Shown piece after piece: positions 13,158 through 25,900 of a stretch of 64,000 bases of DNA. This stretch comes from Gelatoporia subvermispora B. Lineage: Eukaryota > Basidiomycota > Agaricomycetes > Polyporales > Gelatoporiaceae. Each line of letters starts with the position of its first letter. Position 1 is the first letter of the stretch. A program made the position numbers and the translations under genes. The DNA lies in the NCBI GenBank assembly GCA_000320605.2, contig KB445793.1, positions 880,556 to 944,555 of the forward strand, in the 5' to 3' direction. The notes beneath the pieces were generated by a model. The model ran no database searches. It worked only from the letters and a program-made list of their open reading frames with translations, and was not told the DNA's origin.

Positions 13158-16100
13158 ATGGCTGAAGCAGCGGCACATTCACGGCCTGCTTGGCAGACAG
13201 ACGAACTGGAGGACGAGTGGATCGATCAGGACTCTGAGGTTGAAGACGATCCGGGACACGCGTCCATCATTGCCCACACAACCTCCGACCTCTCTTTTAC
13301 CCAACCATTAGAATCTGTAGTTCTTTCTAGTGATGCATCTGGTTCACAACGCGGTTCACCTAGCTCGGCTGGTCCGGGTACTTTTGTCATCAAGGAAGAT
13401 GTTCCTGCTGCTCCACTGCTTCCATATACTCCCGGACAGAAGAAGAAAGCGATTGGAAAGTACTTTTTCAGCCCATTAGCTTTGGAGAAGATGTTTGAGC
13501 CTCCGTCACCTCCGAACAATCAGAATCCCTTACCACCTGCGCAGGCGAATGCACCAGTCGTTCCTTCTCGCCTGTCTCAGGTGTATGTTCCGGCCCATGA
13601 TGATACGGAGATCATAGACGATAGTGCTCAGATGAGTACAGAAGAATCTGTGTTCCAACCATCGCCATATCCAGCTAACAACCGAGGTCGCGAGACGTTA
13701 AATTGCGAATTTACATTTGCACTTCCGAAGGCAAGCCCCTTCAACCTGGTCGGTCGTCCACCTGAAGCGCAGAGTACACCTGGGGCACCTCGCACTGGCT
13801 TCCCGCACGCACCTGGCACCGACCCTCGACTGCGTCTCTTCCAATTCCAATATGATACCTTCACCAGGGACCACCTGTCTGCTATGGTAGACTCTATCGC
13901 TGTTAATACACCATCCGGCGGAAGCGGTACCGCGCGTTCCTCACAGGGTCCTTCCCCTGTCCTATCGCCCATTGAAGAGACGAACGCGTCTCGCTTGCGT
14001 AGCGCGAAGCGCGTAAAGCTCAGTCCAGCTAATGAATTCTCTACTGGCGACGGGGCGGCGGTGATATTCAGGCCACATAGCCCCCGGAAGGATTATGTCG
14101 GAGAGTCGAAGTCACTCATGGAGAAAATTAGGCAAACCCGGGATTTCTCGACTATCTCCACTGTGGGTACCGCCCATACTCCATCTGCACACGAGAAATC
14201 CGGCTCTCCGGAATCTGAGGAACGCGACGGGCACTCAGAAAATCGTGAGTTGCGCAATACAACATCTAAATCTGTCCCTGCTGAGCCGTATGTTGAAAGG
14301 ACGACCTTCATATCTCACTGTCCCTGCAGATGACGCCGGAGAGGGGCAATCGTCTGAGTGGAGCGCTGCATCGTCGTCCAAAAAAGGAAGCTACTCATCC
14401 TTGGCATACCGGCAGCAGGCAGCGAACCTAATGGCCCAGATTCGTGGCGATATGAAGGGATCGAAACGTCTCTTCTCCGGAGAAACGGATGTTTCGCATG
14501 TGCAGGAAGAATCAGGAGTGGAGAATTCCGGATGGAGCGACGCTGCGTCTGAGCAGCTGTCCTATATCTCTACGAAAACCTATACATCTGTGCAGTCAAG
14601 GCCGAAAGCGAGTCCAAGGAAGCTCTTGCGCAGGTTGAGCGCGGCAGACGAAGTCGACCGCGAGCTCGCCGCGGACATATCTCAAATGTCGCTCGATACC
14701 CAACTACTTGTCCAGCAATTCCCTGAACCGCCTCCCAGACTCATAGTCACTGATTCCTCTGCGGTAGCCACCTGCCAGGATGCGACAGAAATTCACGATC
14801 CAGGCCTTCTAGCCGCTCCAGCTTCCGCAGGGCCTGTATACCCATCCGAAACTCTGCAATCCGGCCGGCACGAGGATATGACGCGGTTCGTATCCTCCAG
14901 CACGGCGTCGGGTACCACACTCACCTCAGGAAGCGCCGAGTCATTCGTGAAGCACCAGGGCCCTCATCAGATGACGCGCATCACGCCGGAAGACATTCCT
15001 CCCTTGCCCGAGCGAGTAGGCAAGATGAGATTTGATAAGGTTCTGATGAAGTGGGTCAAGGCCACGGCGGCTGCTACTGCGGAGGCGCAGGAGCCTGTTC
15101 CCGTAGCTGGGGAGGGGGACACCGAGAGCGAGGACCCCTTCCGCGATATCGAGAGCCTGCGAGAGGACGACTCCGGAAGACCGAACGGTATTGTGGACGA
15201 AACGACGGAGCAGGACGATTATGACGTATCTGGAGATCTCGATAAGAGCAGGGTCCAGGGAGCCACCCATGGGGACGAGACAGAGGACGAGGAGGAAGTT
15301 GAATTGACCTCATTCTCATTCGATGGGCCGCCTGCCCCCGAGCTGGTCTACGCGCAGATGAGTGGGGAGGATGACGGCGAGGCACTTGAGACAAGCTCCG
15401 AGGGCGACTTTCCAGAGGCTTCATCGCGGGACATTGTCACCTCTCGCCGCGACAACACTGGCTCTTCTGCCGGTGACTTGGCTGGAGGCCAAGGGCCGCA
15501 GACATACCCTTCAGGAGCCTTTATGACCCCGAACCCACGGGCGCGGAGATCGCTCGATCAGGTGTCTACACCGGTCATCCGCTCGGCGATGAAGAGCAGG
15601 GGCGCGACGCCTGTCTCTGCGTTGAAGGATCCTAGCAGCGGCCGGCACCGCACGCCAATGAACCACCCTGGCCACAGACGTTCTGTGAGCTTCTCCGACG
15701 GGAAGCATGACGGGCCTATTGTCGGCATTGGAAGGAATGTGCCTACGCCAGACGGGACTGCTGAGGGCGAGGACGACAGCCCGTTGGCAGCGGCGTCTTT
15801 GAGGAGCTCTGCGGCGCTGGTCCCGTCGGCCAGAACCCAGCGCATAAATGACATGCTCGATAACCTAGAAGCGCAAAGTGAGTGGCGTCGCTAGTGGCGG
15901 CGGGATCGACACTAAAGATGACCATGTACAGGCTACGAGTCGGATAGCCCGTCAAAGGCGAGCAGTGCAGGGCGGCCCGCCTCTGCAGACCTGCAGCTCG
16001 TGAAACCGCGCAGGCCTCGGGGAGGCGATGCAAGCAAAGAAGTCTCGCAGCGCGTCTTCTCGCGTTCGATCTCGATGGCCAAGTCACCTGGTACTCCATC

Positions 16101-18902
16101 GCAGCGCGCAAACGGCACTTTCCTCACGGAGTGCTCCTTTGGGGTGGCGCACGACCGTTTGGTGCAAGTAATTACGGACGTCCAGCCGTTTGAACCCTAC
16201 TGGGAGGAGCTGACCGCTATTGATTTGTCGAATCGGAATGTCGATAGCGTTGCGCGGCTAAAGGAGTTCCTGCCCCGACTGGACTCGCTATCTTTGTGAG
16301 CGTTCATTTATCACTGTCTGATCAGCAGATGCAGAAGGGGGGCACCACCGTGGCTGCATTTCGGCTAATTTTGCTCGTCTACTGAACCATGTCATTTTTG
16401 GCAGGAACGCCAACCAATTGTCCTGGCTTAGCGGGGTGCCTGGCTCGGTGCGGTCGTTGTCCGCAGCGTCGAACGCGTACGTCGTTCCAGCATCCCGCGT
16501 TCCGTATACTTGCAGGCTAACTGTCCGCGCTGTCTGGCCATTGTTTGTTGACCGGCCGGGCATATAGGCTGACGGGGGTGACCTCCTTCAGCCATCTCCT
16601 CAACCTCGAGCACCTCGACATCAGCCGAAATGAAATCGACTCTCTACGCCGTGCGTCACCGCCCGCATCCCAATCTGCTGTCCCGCTGACCACAGATCAA
16701 CACACCGTTAGAACTCGAATGCCTCCGACATTTGCGGGAGCTCCGTGCTGATGGTAACCGGATCGACAGCATCGATGGTCTCCAGAAGATGGACGGTCTC
16801 CTGAAGCTCAGCCTTCAAGGGAACGAGCTTCGCGAAGCTGATTTCAAACAGTTCCGGTGGTGCGTGCGCCTTTGATTGCACATCGCCGTCGCAGACGCGC
16901 CGGCGGTCTTGGTGCAGTCCCTCGATGACCGTTCATTAATCACGTTATCTCCTGACACGCTGTCGCCCCCTTGACAGGACTCGGCTAGAGATGTTGAATC
17001 TCAGCCATAACCGGCTAGCAAGCGTCGAGGGGCTCTCGTCACTCTCTGCATTGATAGCGCTCAATCTCGGTGAGTACGTTTGTGGCGCACGTCAGTAGGC
17101 AAATGTCATGGGCGAGCGCGACCCTGGCTCGCCTGCCCTCTTTTTGATGTCTCCTCCTCTGTGCCTCCGATCGCTCAAATTGGCAAACTCAAACTGCGAA
17201 TCTGACACGGTGCTCATGATGGTGTGTATGCAGATAGGAATGCGTTGGCGAGCCTCGAGCCCGCGGCGCCTATGTCGCGACTCAGGATCCTGCGCGTCAG
17301 CGGGAACAAGCTCCAACGGCTGAATGCGGCATTGTTCCCCAACATTCGAACTCTGTATGCGGACAACAACGCGCTCGGCACGATCCAGCGGGCAGGCCGC
17401 CTCTCGAAACTGGAAAACCTGAGCCTGCGGTATCAGAGCGCGCGAACACCACTGTGAGTGTGCCCCTTGCCGCAGCTTCTGCCATCTTTCCCAAGTCAAA
17501 GCGTGATGTGATCGCACATTGCTCCTGGCTTCGTGGCTGATTGAGACGTGACGGATGTGATCAAGCGAGGCACGTACTCACCTTGTCTGCGTTTGGCCCA
17601 GGTCGTTGTCGATCCGGGACGTCCGGGACGTCCGGCGGCTCTACCTCTCTGGTGAGTTCTGCTCCGCTCTGCGAGGGTCTGTTCGCCGCCCTGCAGCAGG
17701 GGGCGGCGCAACAACCTCGGCGCGCGAGGTTAATAGTGCCTGACTTGTCGATCCTCTCCCACACGCAGGCAACCCGCTCGCGCGGGGGTTTCTGTCCGAG
17801 CCGTGCTACAATCTGGTGTATCTGGAGCTCGCCCGGTGCCGGCTGACGGAGCTGCCCCCGGACCTGGCGGGGCTGGTGCCGAACGTGCGCGTGCTGAATC
17901 TGAACTACAATTTCCTGGAGGACGTGCGGCCGCTGGAGGGCCTGCGGCGGCTGCGGAAGCTGACGGTCATCGGGTCGCGGATCAAGGGCTCGAAGCAGCT
18001 CCTGCGCGTGCTCAAGGGCATGCAGGACGTCGAGCTGGCGGATTTCAGGTACGCTCTTCGGCCCTCGCATGTTCCCCGCCGCATTCGGAGGCAATTCGTC
18101 CGCCCGCGATGCGTTTCGCCCGCTGCGCGTGCGCGGCGCCTCCCACGTCCGCAGCCACATCGGAGTCGGTGTTTGCGATGCAGCGCTGCATGCGCGCACA
18201 GGCCCGGGGGACGGCGGAATGGGAGGGCGGTGCGCACGCGTCTGGGCCCGCACCGGCCTGTGTTTTACTTTAATACGTACGCGAGGGAGACGCCGATCAC
18301 TCTCCTCCGATCGCCCTCTGGTCGGGACTGGCCCGGTGGTGGATTTTGCTTACGCTCGTCGCAGGATGAACCCGTGCACGCTCGGATGGTATCTGCCGCT
18401 GCTGCTCGACGGCGGCGGCGGCGCGGAGACGGCGCAGGGCAAGCGCAAGCGCGGCGATGGGGCGAGTGGGGACGCGGGCGCAGTGGCGGCACGCTCCCGC
18501 GAAGAGCCCGCGGGCGAGGCCAGGGGCAGCGCGACCGCACGCGGCAGTTCGGCAACTCACCTCGCCCCGCGCCCGCGTGCTGAGCCTGCCCCATCCGGCA
18601 GCGCCCCGGCGATCGATCCCGGCGCCGGCCCGGACAAGCCGGACTCGGCGCGCGCGAGGGACTGGAAGGAGCTCGACGCGAGGTTCAGACGCGACCTGCC
18701 CGACGCGCAGTATGCGGGCCGCCTGGCGTACCGCGGGATGGCGATGCGCACGTGCCCTGCGCTGCGCGTGCTCGACGGCGTCGAGGTCTCGGGGAAGGAG
18801 CGCGAGAAGGCGGAGCGGCTGCTGGACGAGCTTGCGCACAAGCGTCGCGGCGGCGGCGCGTCGGCCGGGGCGGCGGAGGGTGCCGGGCGCACGCGGGCGT
18901 GA
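13158..18902 (+). CDS. cdc11: Cdc11/Nud1-like septation initiation network scaffold (leucine-rich repeats)
   Basis: Spliced model: 13158-14244, 14330-15877, 15932-16295, 16405-16476, 16568-16650, 16712-16859, 16978-17069, 17234-17453, 17602-17651, 17769-18048, 18365-18902. It encodes 1493 aa and every phase closes. The start is the first ATG, in context CAAAATGG. The N-terminal half is disordered and Ser/Pro-rich. The Nud1/Cdc11 signature MRFDKVLMKWVK sits near residue 594. Leucine-rich repeats run from about 970 to 1315 (LTAIDLSNRNVDSV, LEHLDISRNEIDSL, LEMLNLSHNRLASV and others), one repeat per small exon in places. A C-terminal cap follows, with RMNPC, LPDAQY, YRGMAM and LDGVEV. In yeasts this protein anchors the SIN/MEN kinase cascade at the spindle pole body. 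The last two exons are far more GC-rich than the first ones. Intron 10 (316 nt) is unusually long, but the frame passes through it correctly. Confidence 0.9.
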
Positions 18903-19987
18903 TTGCAGGTGCGCGGGAGGGTTCTGGCGTGCGAAGGGAGGACGGGGAAGGACGCATCGGGCGCGGGTGGCGAGGAGAGTAGAGTTGCAGGGCTGGTGCT
19001 TGGATCTCATGGCGGCACACGCAGTCTCACGCGCTGCGGACGCGCTCCGCGAACGCCGGAGCGGGCGAGGGCGAGGCGTGTTTTATTGGGCGGCGCGGGA
19101 CCCGGATTGGGAGGACGGACTCGATTTGCGGGCTTCGATTAGGTTTCGGCGATGCATGCATCGGATATGTATATACGGGCATTATCACTCTGCGCGGGGG
19201 ATGATTCCGCGGCGCGGTGCGGGCTTAGCTAAGGCCAGGGGCGAGTGCTGGAACGGGCCCGCGTTGTGCGTGCGCGTGCTTGTTCTCTTGATGTGGACGC
19301 GTCTGATGATCATGATATCACCGAGACTGGTAGCGGGATCGATTGAGTGCCCCGGAAGGTGGGCTCGGGTGCGTGTGCAGGTCCTGGGCAGCCGGCGGGG
19401 ACAAGGGGACAGGATACGCACACGGAGGAGGCAGAGGTGGCGGCGGGCGCACTGAGAACATGGCAACTGTGGTGACAAGTGGTAGCTACGGAGGGCACAG
19501 ACAGGATCAGACACAGCCTGGTGGCATGATCGAAGGTGCGAAGACGAGGAAGGGCTCGCACGGGCGGGCGGGGAAGCCACGGGTGTGGCGCGTGCGGAGG
19601 CCGGGCTCAGAGGCGGAGGAATGGGCAGGTGGTGCAGGATGCGATAGGCGATGAGAGGAGGGGCTGCCGGAACGGGGAGCGCGTGCGCGGCGTGGAAAGG
19701 TGCCTGGAGGGGGAATGCGCGAGTCAATTGGGACGGACCCAGCGGGCGATGCTCTTCCAGGCGTGCGGGCGATCAGATGGCCGTCCAATATAGCCGTTTA
19801 CGGGCACGCGCCGCGGCGGCGGCGATGCGTGCGGCGCGGCGCACGACGACGCGGGGCGGGCCTTGCGTAACGTGCACGTAACGGCGGGCCCATCGCGCGT
19901 AGCGTATCGTGCGCGGCGGGAGCCCAGCGGGGGCGTCCGCCGCAGGCGTTGGCCGCATCTGGCAGGTCGGGCGGGGACAGCGGCGGC

Positions 19988-20019
<32 letters not shown>

Positions 20020-20545
20020 CGGCAACGGACGCTGGGCCGGATAACGCACCGGGGCGAGTTTGGGTCGGGAAGGGATCGGTGGACGAACGGTGGCTGGAGG
20101 CGAGATTTGGCGCAGATTGGAGGAAAGGCCGGAAAAGGCAAGGGAGTAACCAAGCGAAGTGCTTTGGAGTGTTTGGCTTTAGATCTGTGGGCTGGTGATT
20201 AATTGCGTGCAATGCGTCTGCACAGCTTCAAACGTTCAGGAGAAAGAGGACGGTACCTGTTGGGCGCTGAGCTGCAAGATGCGCCGGGAGTCTGGAAGCG
20301 AGCCAACTCCCAGTCGTGGCCAGCCCGCGGTCTGGCAGGCTGCTATTCGCCCGCGATGGGGGCAGCATGAGGGGAAGCCATTTCTCGTGCACCGGCGTCT
20401 GGAACGGGAATATCTGGACCGAAAACGGGACAAAGACTTTGGGCGGCATTCTGCGGCTGTTGGCGGCAACGAAATTTGGGCCTCTTGGTCGGATTCCCAT
20501 GGATCTCGGATGTGCGCGATGAGCCTGGCTCTCTCCTTCGCGCGA
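18903..20545. other. GC-rich intergenic region upstream of the homeobox gene
   Basis: 1.6 kb of very GC-rich DNA between the Cdc11-like stop and the homeobox promoter. Open frames occur on both strands but overlap each other in several phases, as expected when stop codons are rare. None has domain content. It contains a hexanucleotide-like CGGCGA/CGGCGG repeat (19981-20030). Confidence 0.5.
19981..20030. repeat. CGGCGA/CGGCGG simple repeat
   Basis: About 50 bp made of alternating CGGCGG and CGACGG units, imperfect at the 3' end. It is a short GC-rich microsatellite in the upstream region of the homeobox gene. Confidence 0.85.
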
Positions 20546-20549
20546 ATGG

Positions 20550-20556
20550 TTATAAG
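20550..20556 (+). promoter_or_regulatory. TATA box of the homeobox gene
   Basis: TTATAAG in an otherwise GC-rich stretch, 173 bp before the ATG at 20729. The sequence from about 20580 is a C/T-rich leader, consistent with initiation about 30 bp downstream. Confidence 0.5.
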
Positions 20557-20728
20557 CGGGCGGCGATTCGGCCAGACACACAAAATCATCAACGCTAGCC
20601 ACGGTCAAGCGCGTCCTCCCGCCCTCTTGCTCCCGACGCCAGTTCGTCGACCCCCCCCTCCTCCGCTCCTCTCCCCCATCTCCCTCGTCGCCAGCCGTCG
20701 GCGCAGCACGTCCTTCGTCGCTACTCTA

Positions 20729-22976
20729 ATGCTAGACAAGCTGTCCTCGAGTGCCCCCCAACCCCTCAACAGCTACAACGTCGCGCAGCTGCAGTTCGCG
20801 CTGTGAGTACATTCCCTCTCGCTTGCACGGTCGGGGAGGAGGAACTGTCACCTGTCAACCGATTTCCTTGCATGGCCCACGCGCGTCTCTCCCGGTCCAT
20901 TTGCACGCAGGGACGGTGCCATCCATGCATTTATTTAAGGACCTCCACCTCCTCGCCATTTTCTGTTCCGCCCGTTGGCACACATACTGACCTCGCCGTT
21001 GCCAACAGCGAAGACCCCAAGTCGGGCATCGTCCACAATACCTTCGACGTCCCCGTCGTCGACGACCTCTCCGCCTCGGCCTCTCCCGCCATCGTGTTCG
21101 TCCCCTCCTTCCCTGGCCCCCGTCGCGCACCCTTGGCTGACCCCCGCCCCCTCCACAGCCACCCGTCAGAGCAGGAGATAGACTACTCCTCCCGGCGCAT
21201 GTCAAGCTCCGCAACCTCCGACAGCAGCTTCCAGTCCCGCCCAGAGAAACGCGGACCCTCGCCCTCAGACTCGCCTCTCCCAAAGAAGCCCCGCCCCGCC
21301 GTCGCGCTCGACCCCTCCTCGTGGTCGCATCCCAACACCCCTTCCCCCCACCCCTCCGCAGACCACGACGACAAGCCCGAGTTTGACAAGGTCCAGCTCC
21401 CCTCCATCACCTCCACCTTCCAGGACCGCCACGAGCTCCGCCGCGCGTCCCTCCCGACCCTCTACTCCGAGAGCACAGGCCGCCTCCGCCTCCCCCTGCC
21501 TGCGTCCCACCGCCCCTCGCAGTCCTCCTCCGGCCTCGCGTCGTATCAATTCCCCGTCTCGGACAGCCTCGACGGAAAGTCCGGCGACCGGACGCGTCTC
21601 TCCACCGACACCCAGCTCGGCCTCTACAACACCAGCCCCGGCGCCGAGTACGCGACGCTTTCCAGCGCGCCCTCGAGCAACTCGCCCTCCTCCTTCAACT
21701 TTTCGCCGCTCACTCCTGGCGAGTACGGCAACCACCGCAACGGCGTCTCGCCCTCGTTCTCCTCCGACTCCGAGACCTGGGCCTCGGGCATCGTCCGCCC
21801 CAGCTCCACCCCCGGGCACATCGCCGGCGCACCCGCCTCCGCGGCCAAGTACGACGATAGCCTGCGGCACGCGTCCCTCGGCGGCCCCGTGTCCCACCAG
21901 CAGATGTTCGGCGGCGTCCCGCGCCTCGCCGGACACCAGAACATCGCAGACCGCCGCAGCAGCGTCAAGGCCGAGGGCGACCAGTGGACGTTCCCCAGCA
22001 ACAGCGACTTCAGCATGAACCCCCCCTCCGGCGCGCCGTCGTACCCGCCCACGCCATCCACGTCCGCGTCCGGCCCCGCGATCAACGTCACGTCCTCGCC
22101 GAGCCGCTCCCCGCAGGCGCCCGCGCCGTCGAGCCTCGTCGAGCGCCCCCCGCGCAAGCGCGGGAAGCTCCCGAAGCCCGTCACCGACTTCCTCAAGGAC
22201 TGGCTGCACCGCCACTCTGACCACCCGTACCCGTCCGAGGAGGAGAAAAAACAGCTCTGCCACGCCACCGGCCTGAGCATGAGCCAGGTCTCCAATTGGA
22301 TGATCAACGTGAGTCCCCCCGCCCCGCGCTCTTTACCCGCGTGCTGACCGACGTGTTTGTGTGCACTTAGGCCCGCCGGCGCATCCTCGCACCCGCACAC
22401 CGCGCCGCGGCAGGCCCCACGACAACGACGCCCTTTGGCGCGCGCGCAGGCCCGTCCGTGCTAGATACCGGCCGGCGCGCGTCCGTGCCGACCGACTCGC
22501 TGCAGCTGTACTACCCGATGTCGCTGCAGTCGCTGCAGGACCACGGGCTGCCGTCGTCGACGCGGCACATGGTCGGGATGACGCGCTCGCTGAGCTCGTC
22601 GCACGCGGGCGGGCTCGGGTCGCACCACTCGGCGTACGGGCTCGACCCCGCGTACGCGCAGGGCCGGCTGTCGTACAGCGGCGCGGGCGGCGGCGGCGGC
22701 GCGCTGCACCCGTCGGGGCTCGGCGGCGGGCAGGGCGGGTACCTCGGCGTGCCGATGAGCGCGCCGCCGTCGCTCACGGGCCCGTCGTCCTTCCTGAGCT
22801 CCGCGCCGCACCAGCAGCAGTCCGTGTACGGCCAGCAGCAGGGCTACCTCGGCGGCGGCGGCGGGAGCAACGGGCGCATGCTCGCGCAGGACGACGCGCC
22901 GCCGCAGGGGCGCTATGCGTTCCCGGACCACTCGGCGTCGCCGCAGCCCGGCTCGGGGTACGCGACGCCGCAGTAG
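20729..22976 (+). CDS. TALE-class (KN-type) homeodomain transcription factor
   Basis: Spliced model: 20729-20802, 21009-22308, 22371-22976; 659 aa with all phases closing. The homeodomain spans about residues 408-470. It begins KRGKLPKPV, carries the TALE three-residue extension with the diagnostic P-Y-P between helices 1 and 2 (DHPYPSEEEK), and ends in recognition helix VSNWMIN/ARRRIL. The last intron splits it exactly between MIN and ARRR. Most TALE proteins have WFIN here; this one has WMIN. The long N-terminal part is Ser/Pro-rich and the C-terminal part Gln/Gly-rich, both likely disordered activation or interaction regions. It should act in the nucleus as a DNA-binding regulator. A mating-type HD gene is unlikely, as there is no divergent HD2 partner and no MIP gene nearby. 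Codon use is extremely GC-rich, like the surrounding block. Confidence 0.9.
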
Positions 22977-25900
22977 GGCGCGCTCGTTGGTGCGGACGGG
23001 CACGCGTGCGCGCGGTGTGCGCCTATCTCTCGCGGGGGACGCGCTGGACTATCTAGATTACGCGGGTCTGATGCCTCTCGCGGGAGGCCCCCCTGCGCGC
23101 AGGCCGACCGTTCTTGGAGTCTTGTCGTCGTCGTTCGTATCGTTCGTGTCGCCATCCATCATCCTGCCACTGTACTCTGTTTAAGTAACTCTCTCTGTGC
23201 GCTCGGTCCTGTCTTGGTCTCGCTGTTATCCATACCACTGTGTCAGAAGTAGCTGTCTCTCTCTCTCTCCTCCGATATCCTCTCTCTATCTCTATATCTC
23301 CGCCGCTCGCGCGCGACGGACGCCACTCGCCGCCCGCTGCCCGCTGTAACCTATCGTACACTACCGTATTGTATACCATAGTCATAGAGCCCGGCCACAC
23401 CGCCGCAGCTGTCGCAATGCAAACCGGCACGGTCCCGTGCACCGGATTCCGCAACGTGCTGCATCTTGGGCCAGACCTGGGCGCGCGCGGCCGCTATCCC
23501 GCGGGCCCGCGTTCGTGGCTGGAGCGTGGGCGCGGGCGCCAGGTGCGCAGATCGGCTTCCCCGCCGCCGGCGAGGGCACCGCGCGGGCGTGTGCGTGGGC
23601 GCGCGGGGCGGGGCGTCGCCCGCCCGGATTACGACGCTGTCATCCGGGGCCAGCGGCGCGGGCGCAGGACGCGGGGGAGCGGCGGGGGCCCCGCGTACGT
23701 ACGTGCGCGCCGTGCCTGGGCTTCGCGATGGATGGATGGATGGGTGCGTATGAATGGAGGGCACCGGGAGGGTATCGATTGATTGCATCGGATCGTGCTG
23801 CATGATGGGGCCGTGGGCCGTGGGCCGTTGCGCACCGCGGTGCATCACGAAACCACATATCGCGATTGGGAGGGTTGTTCGGGCGGGCGCGCTGGGAAAT
23901 TGGGAAATTGGAGCTTGGGACTTGGAACTGGGAGTGCCCGGGCGGGGCGTCCACGGTGTGCGCATGTGCAGTGTGCACGCGGGTGCGCGTGTGTGGGGTG
24001 CGCACACGCCTGCAGAGATCTGAGCACGCCCTGCCGCGAATGTGTGTGGCGCGCGCGCGGGAACGCGAGCGGACGTGATAAGTTATAACTGATGGCAGCG
24101 CGAGTGCGCGGCGGAGGAGGCGTGCACGCCCGCCGCTCGTCCCGCGCGCGCGGTCGGTCGGTCGTTCGAATCGCACGCGCAGGGCGGGCGAGTGCATATG
24201 CTCTCGTATTATTTGATGTACTCGCGCAAGTGCAAGCGCATCGCGCGGGTGCGTATTCTGGGCCGACCTAGGGGGTCCGAGCGGGAGGCTACCGGGCGCG
24301 TGAGCTCATCGATGGGGCCTGTGGCAGAGGCGGACGCACCGCAGGCGTAGTCGTCGCGCCCGCGCGGAGCCGGCGCGAAAGGAAGCCGACGAAGCACGGC
24401 GCGGTGCGTGGCGACCTATGCCGACGGGCTTCACGGTTCCAAGCTCGGGCCAGCGAGGAGGGTGGCCTTCGTTGTTGCTTCGCCGCGTGCGGATCGCGCC
24501 GCCGACGCGCGCGCCCGCCCGCCGCGCAATGTATCGTAGCTCATCACCCTTCGCGCGGGCGATATCGCAGCACCGCGCAGCGCCCGAAATTCGAATCGCC
24601 CCGTCGCCCGACTACGCCAACGCGTCCCACGTCGCCATCGTCTCCTGCGCAAAGATGGATATATTGTGCTACGGTCCGTTGTCCTTCGAATTCCCCGTGA
24701 TGCTGCCCTGCGCCGCGCCATCCAGTGCGGCGGCGGCGCGGCGGGCTAGGCTGCGCGCGATCTGGGCATTTGATGCAGCTGGGCCCATCGACCGTCACCG
24801 TGTGCGCGGCGGCGCGTCGAAGTTCGAGTGCAAAACGAGGGAAGATCCAGGTGCGTGACGCATATGCATTCAATCTCGATTCTCGCCGCATCTCATCGGT
24901 TCCCGAATCACGCCGAGCAAAGCCCTGCGTTCTCGCCCCCCAAGCTCCCAGTCGGGCTTCCTGCGCTTGGGAGCTTGGAGCTCGGAGCCTGGCGCGGCGG
25001 GCCTCTGCTCATGATCCAAAATTGGGTGGTCGCCAGTTGCCATCGCGAGCCAAAACCGCGCAAACATTGTTGTCCGCGAGCGCCCGCCACCAACAATATC
25101 GAGCGATGACCTCACCCGCACGCAGACTATACCCGCCCTGGCCGGCCCTGCAGGGCCCGTACGTACACCGCCCGCACCAGGCCAGCATTCTCGCGTTGTA
25201 TTCCGCGGCGCACGCACCGCGACCACTTTTCTGAAAGCACCCACTGAATGTTCGACGCTCGAGGCCCGCGTCGAGCGCCCGCCAGGCGCACGCGTCCTTG
25301 TCCACTGTCATCCTTGTCAGTTCCTGTCTCCGGGCCTCGTTAATCCGCCGGACAACACACATCGACAACGCAAACGCAAAGTGACACGCCCCCCTCGCGA
25401 CACGTCGCCCGCCGGGATACACTGGCTGCCGGCACATCCTGCTCCCGTGCGCCGCGGAACTGAGCACTCCACCACAATCGCTTGGCGCTGCACTAGTACA
25501 GTGTACTGGGGCCTGCGTTCGCAGGGATACAGCCCCGGCCACACCCGCATCGGAAAGCGCTGCGCTGCGCGGTGCACCCGGCGCGCGCTGCGGCGGTCGT
25601 GCGGCGCGGCGCGATCGAATCGCACCGTGCGTGTAAAACCCAAAACCCAATGCCCAGATACCGTGCCCTGCGAGGCACGGGCCGCCGGCTGGGACATGCA
25701 CATCGCACAGGCTATCGCTACCGCACCCGCACCCAGGTCCCCGTACTGGCGCGGGCGCCCGGGCGCAGGGGCGGTGAGAACCAAGGCCGGGACCAGAGCG
25801 CGATTCCAGCAGGGGCAGGCCGACCCCGGGCAGCGAGTCGAGATTCGCGATGGTCCCAGAGGATGGACGAATTTCGGTGCGGGGACACGGCAAATGGCAG

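Noticed and set aside
21265..22400. Minus-strand frames of 332 and 258 codons
   Set aside because: Shadows of the homeobox gene exon 2 in GC-rich sequence.
20729..22976. Homeobox gene as part of a mating-type A (HD1/HD2) locus
   Set aside because: No divergent HD2 partner, no mitochondrial intermediate peptidase neighbour, and a canonical TALE KN-type domain.
22361..23056. 231-codon Arg-rich plus-strand frame
   Set aside because: Alternative frame of homeobox exon 3; the frame ARRRIL...GYATPQ is the one joined in phase to the homeodomain.
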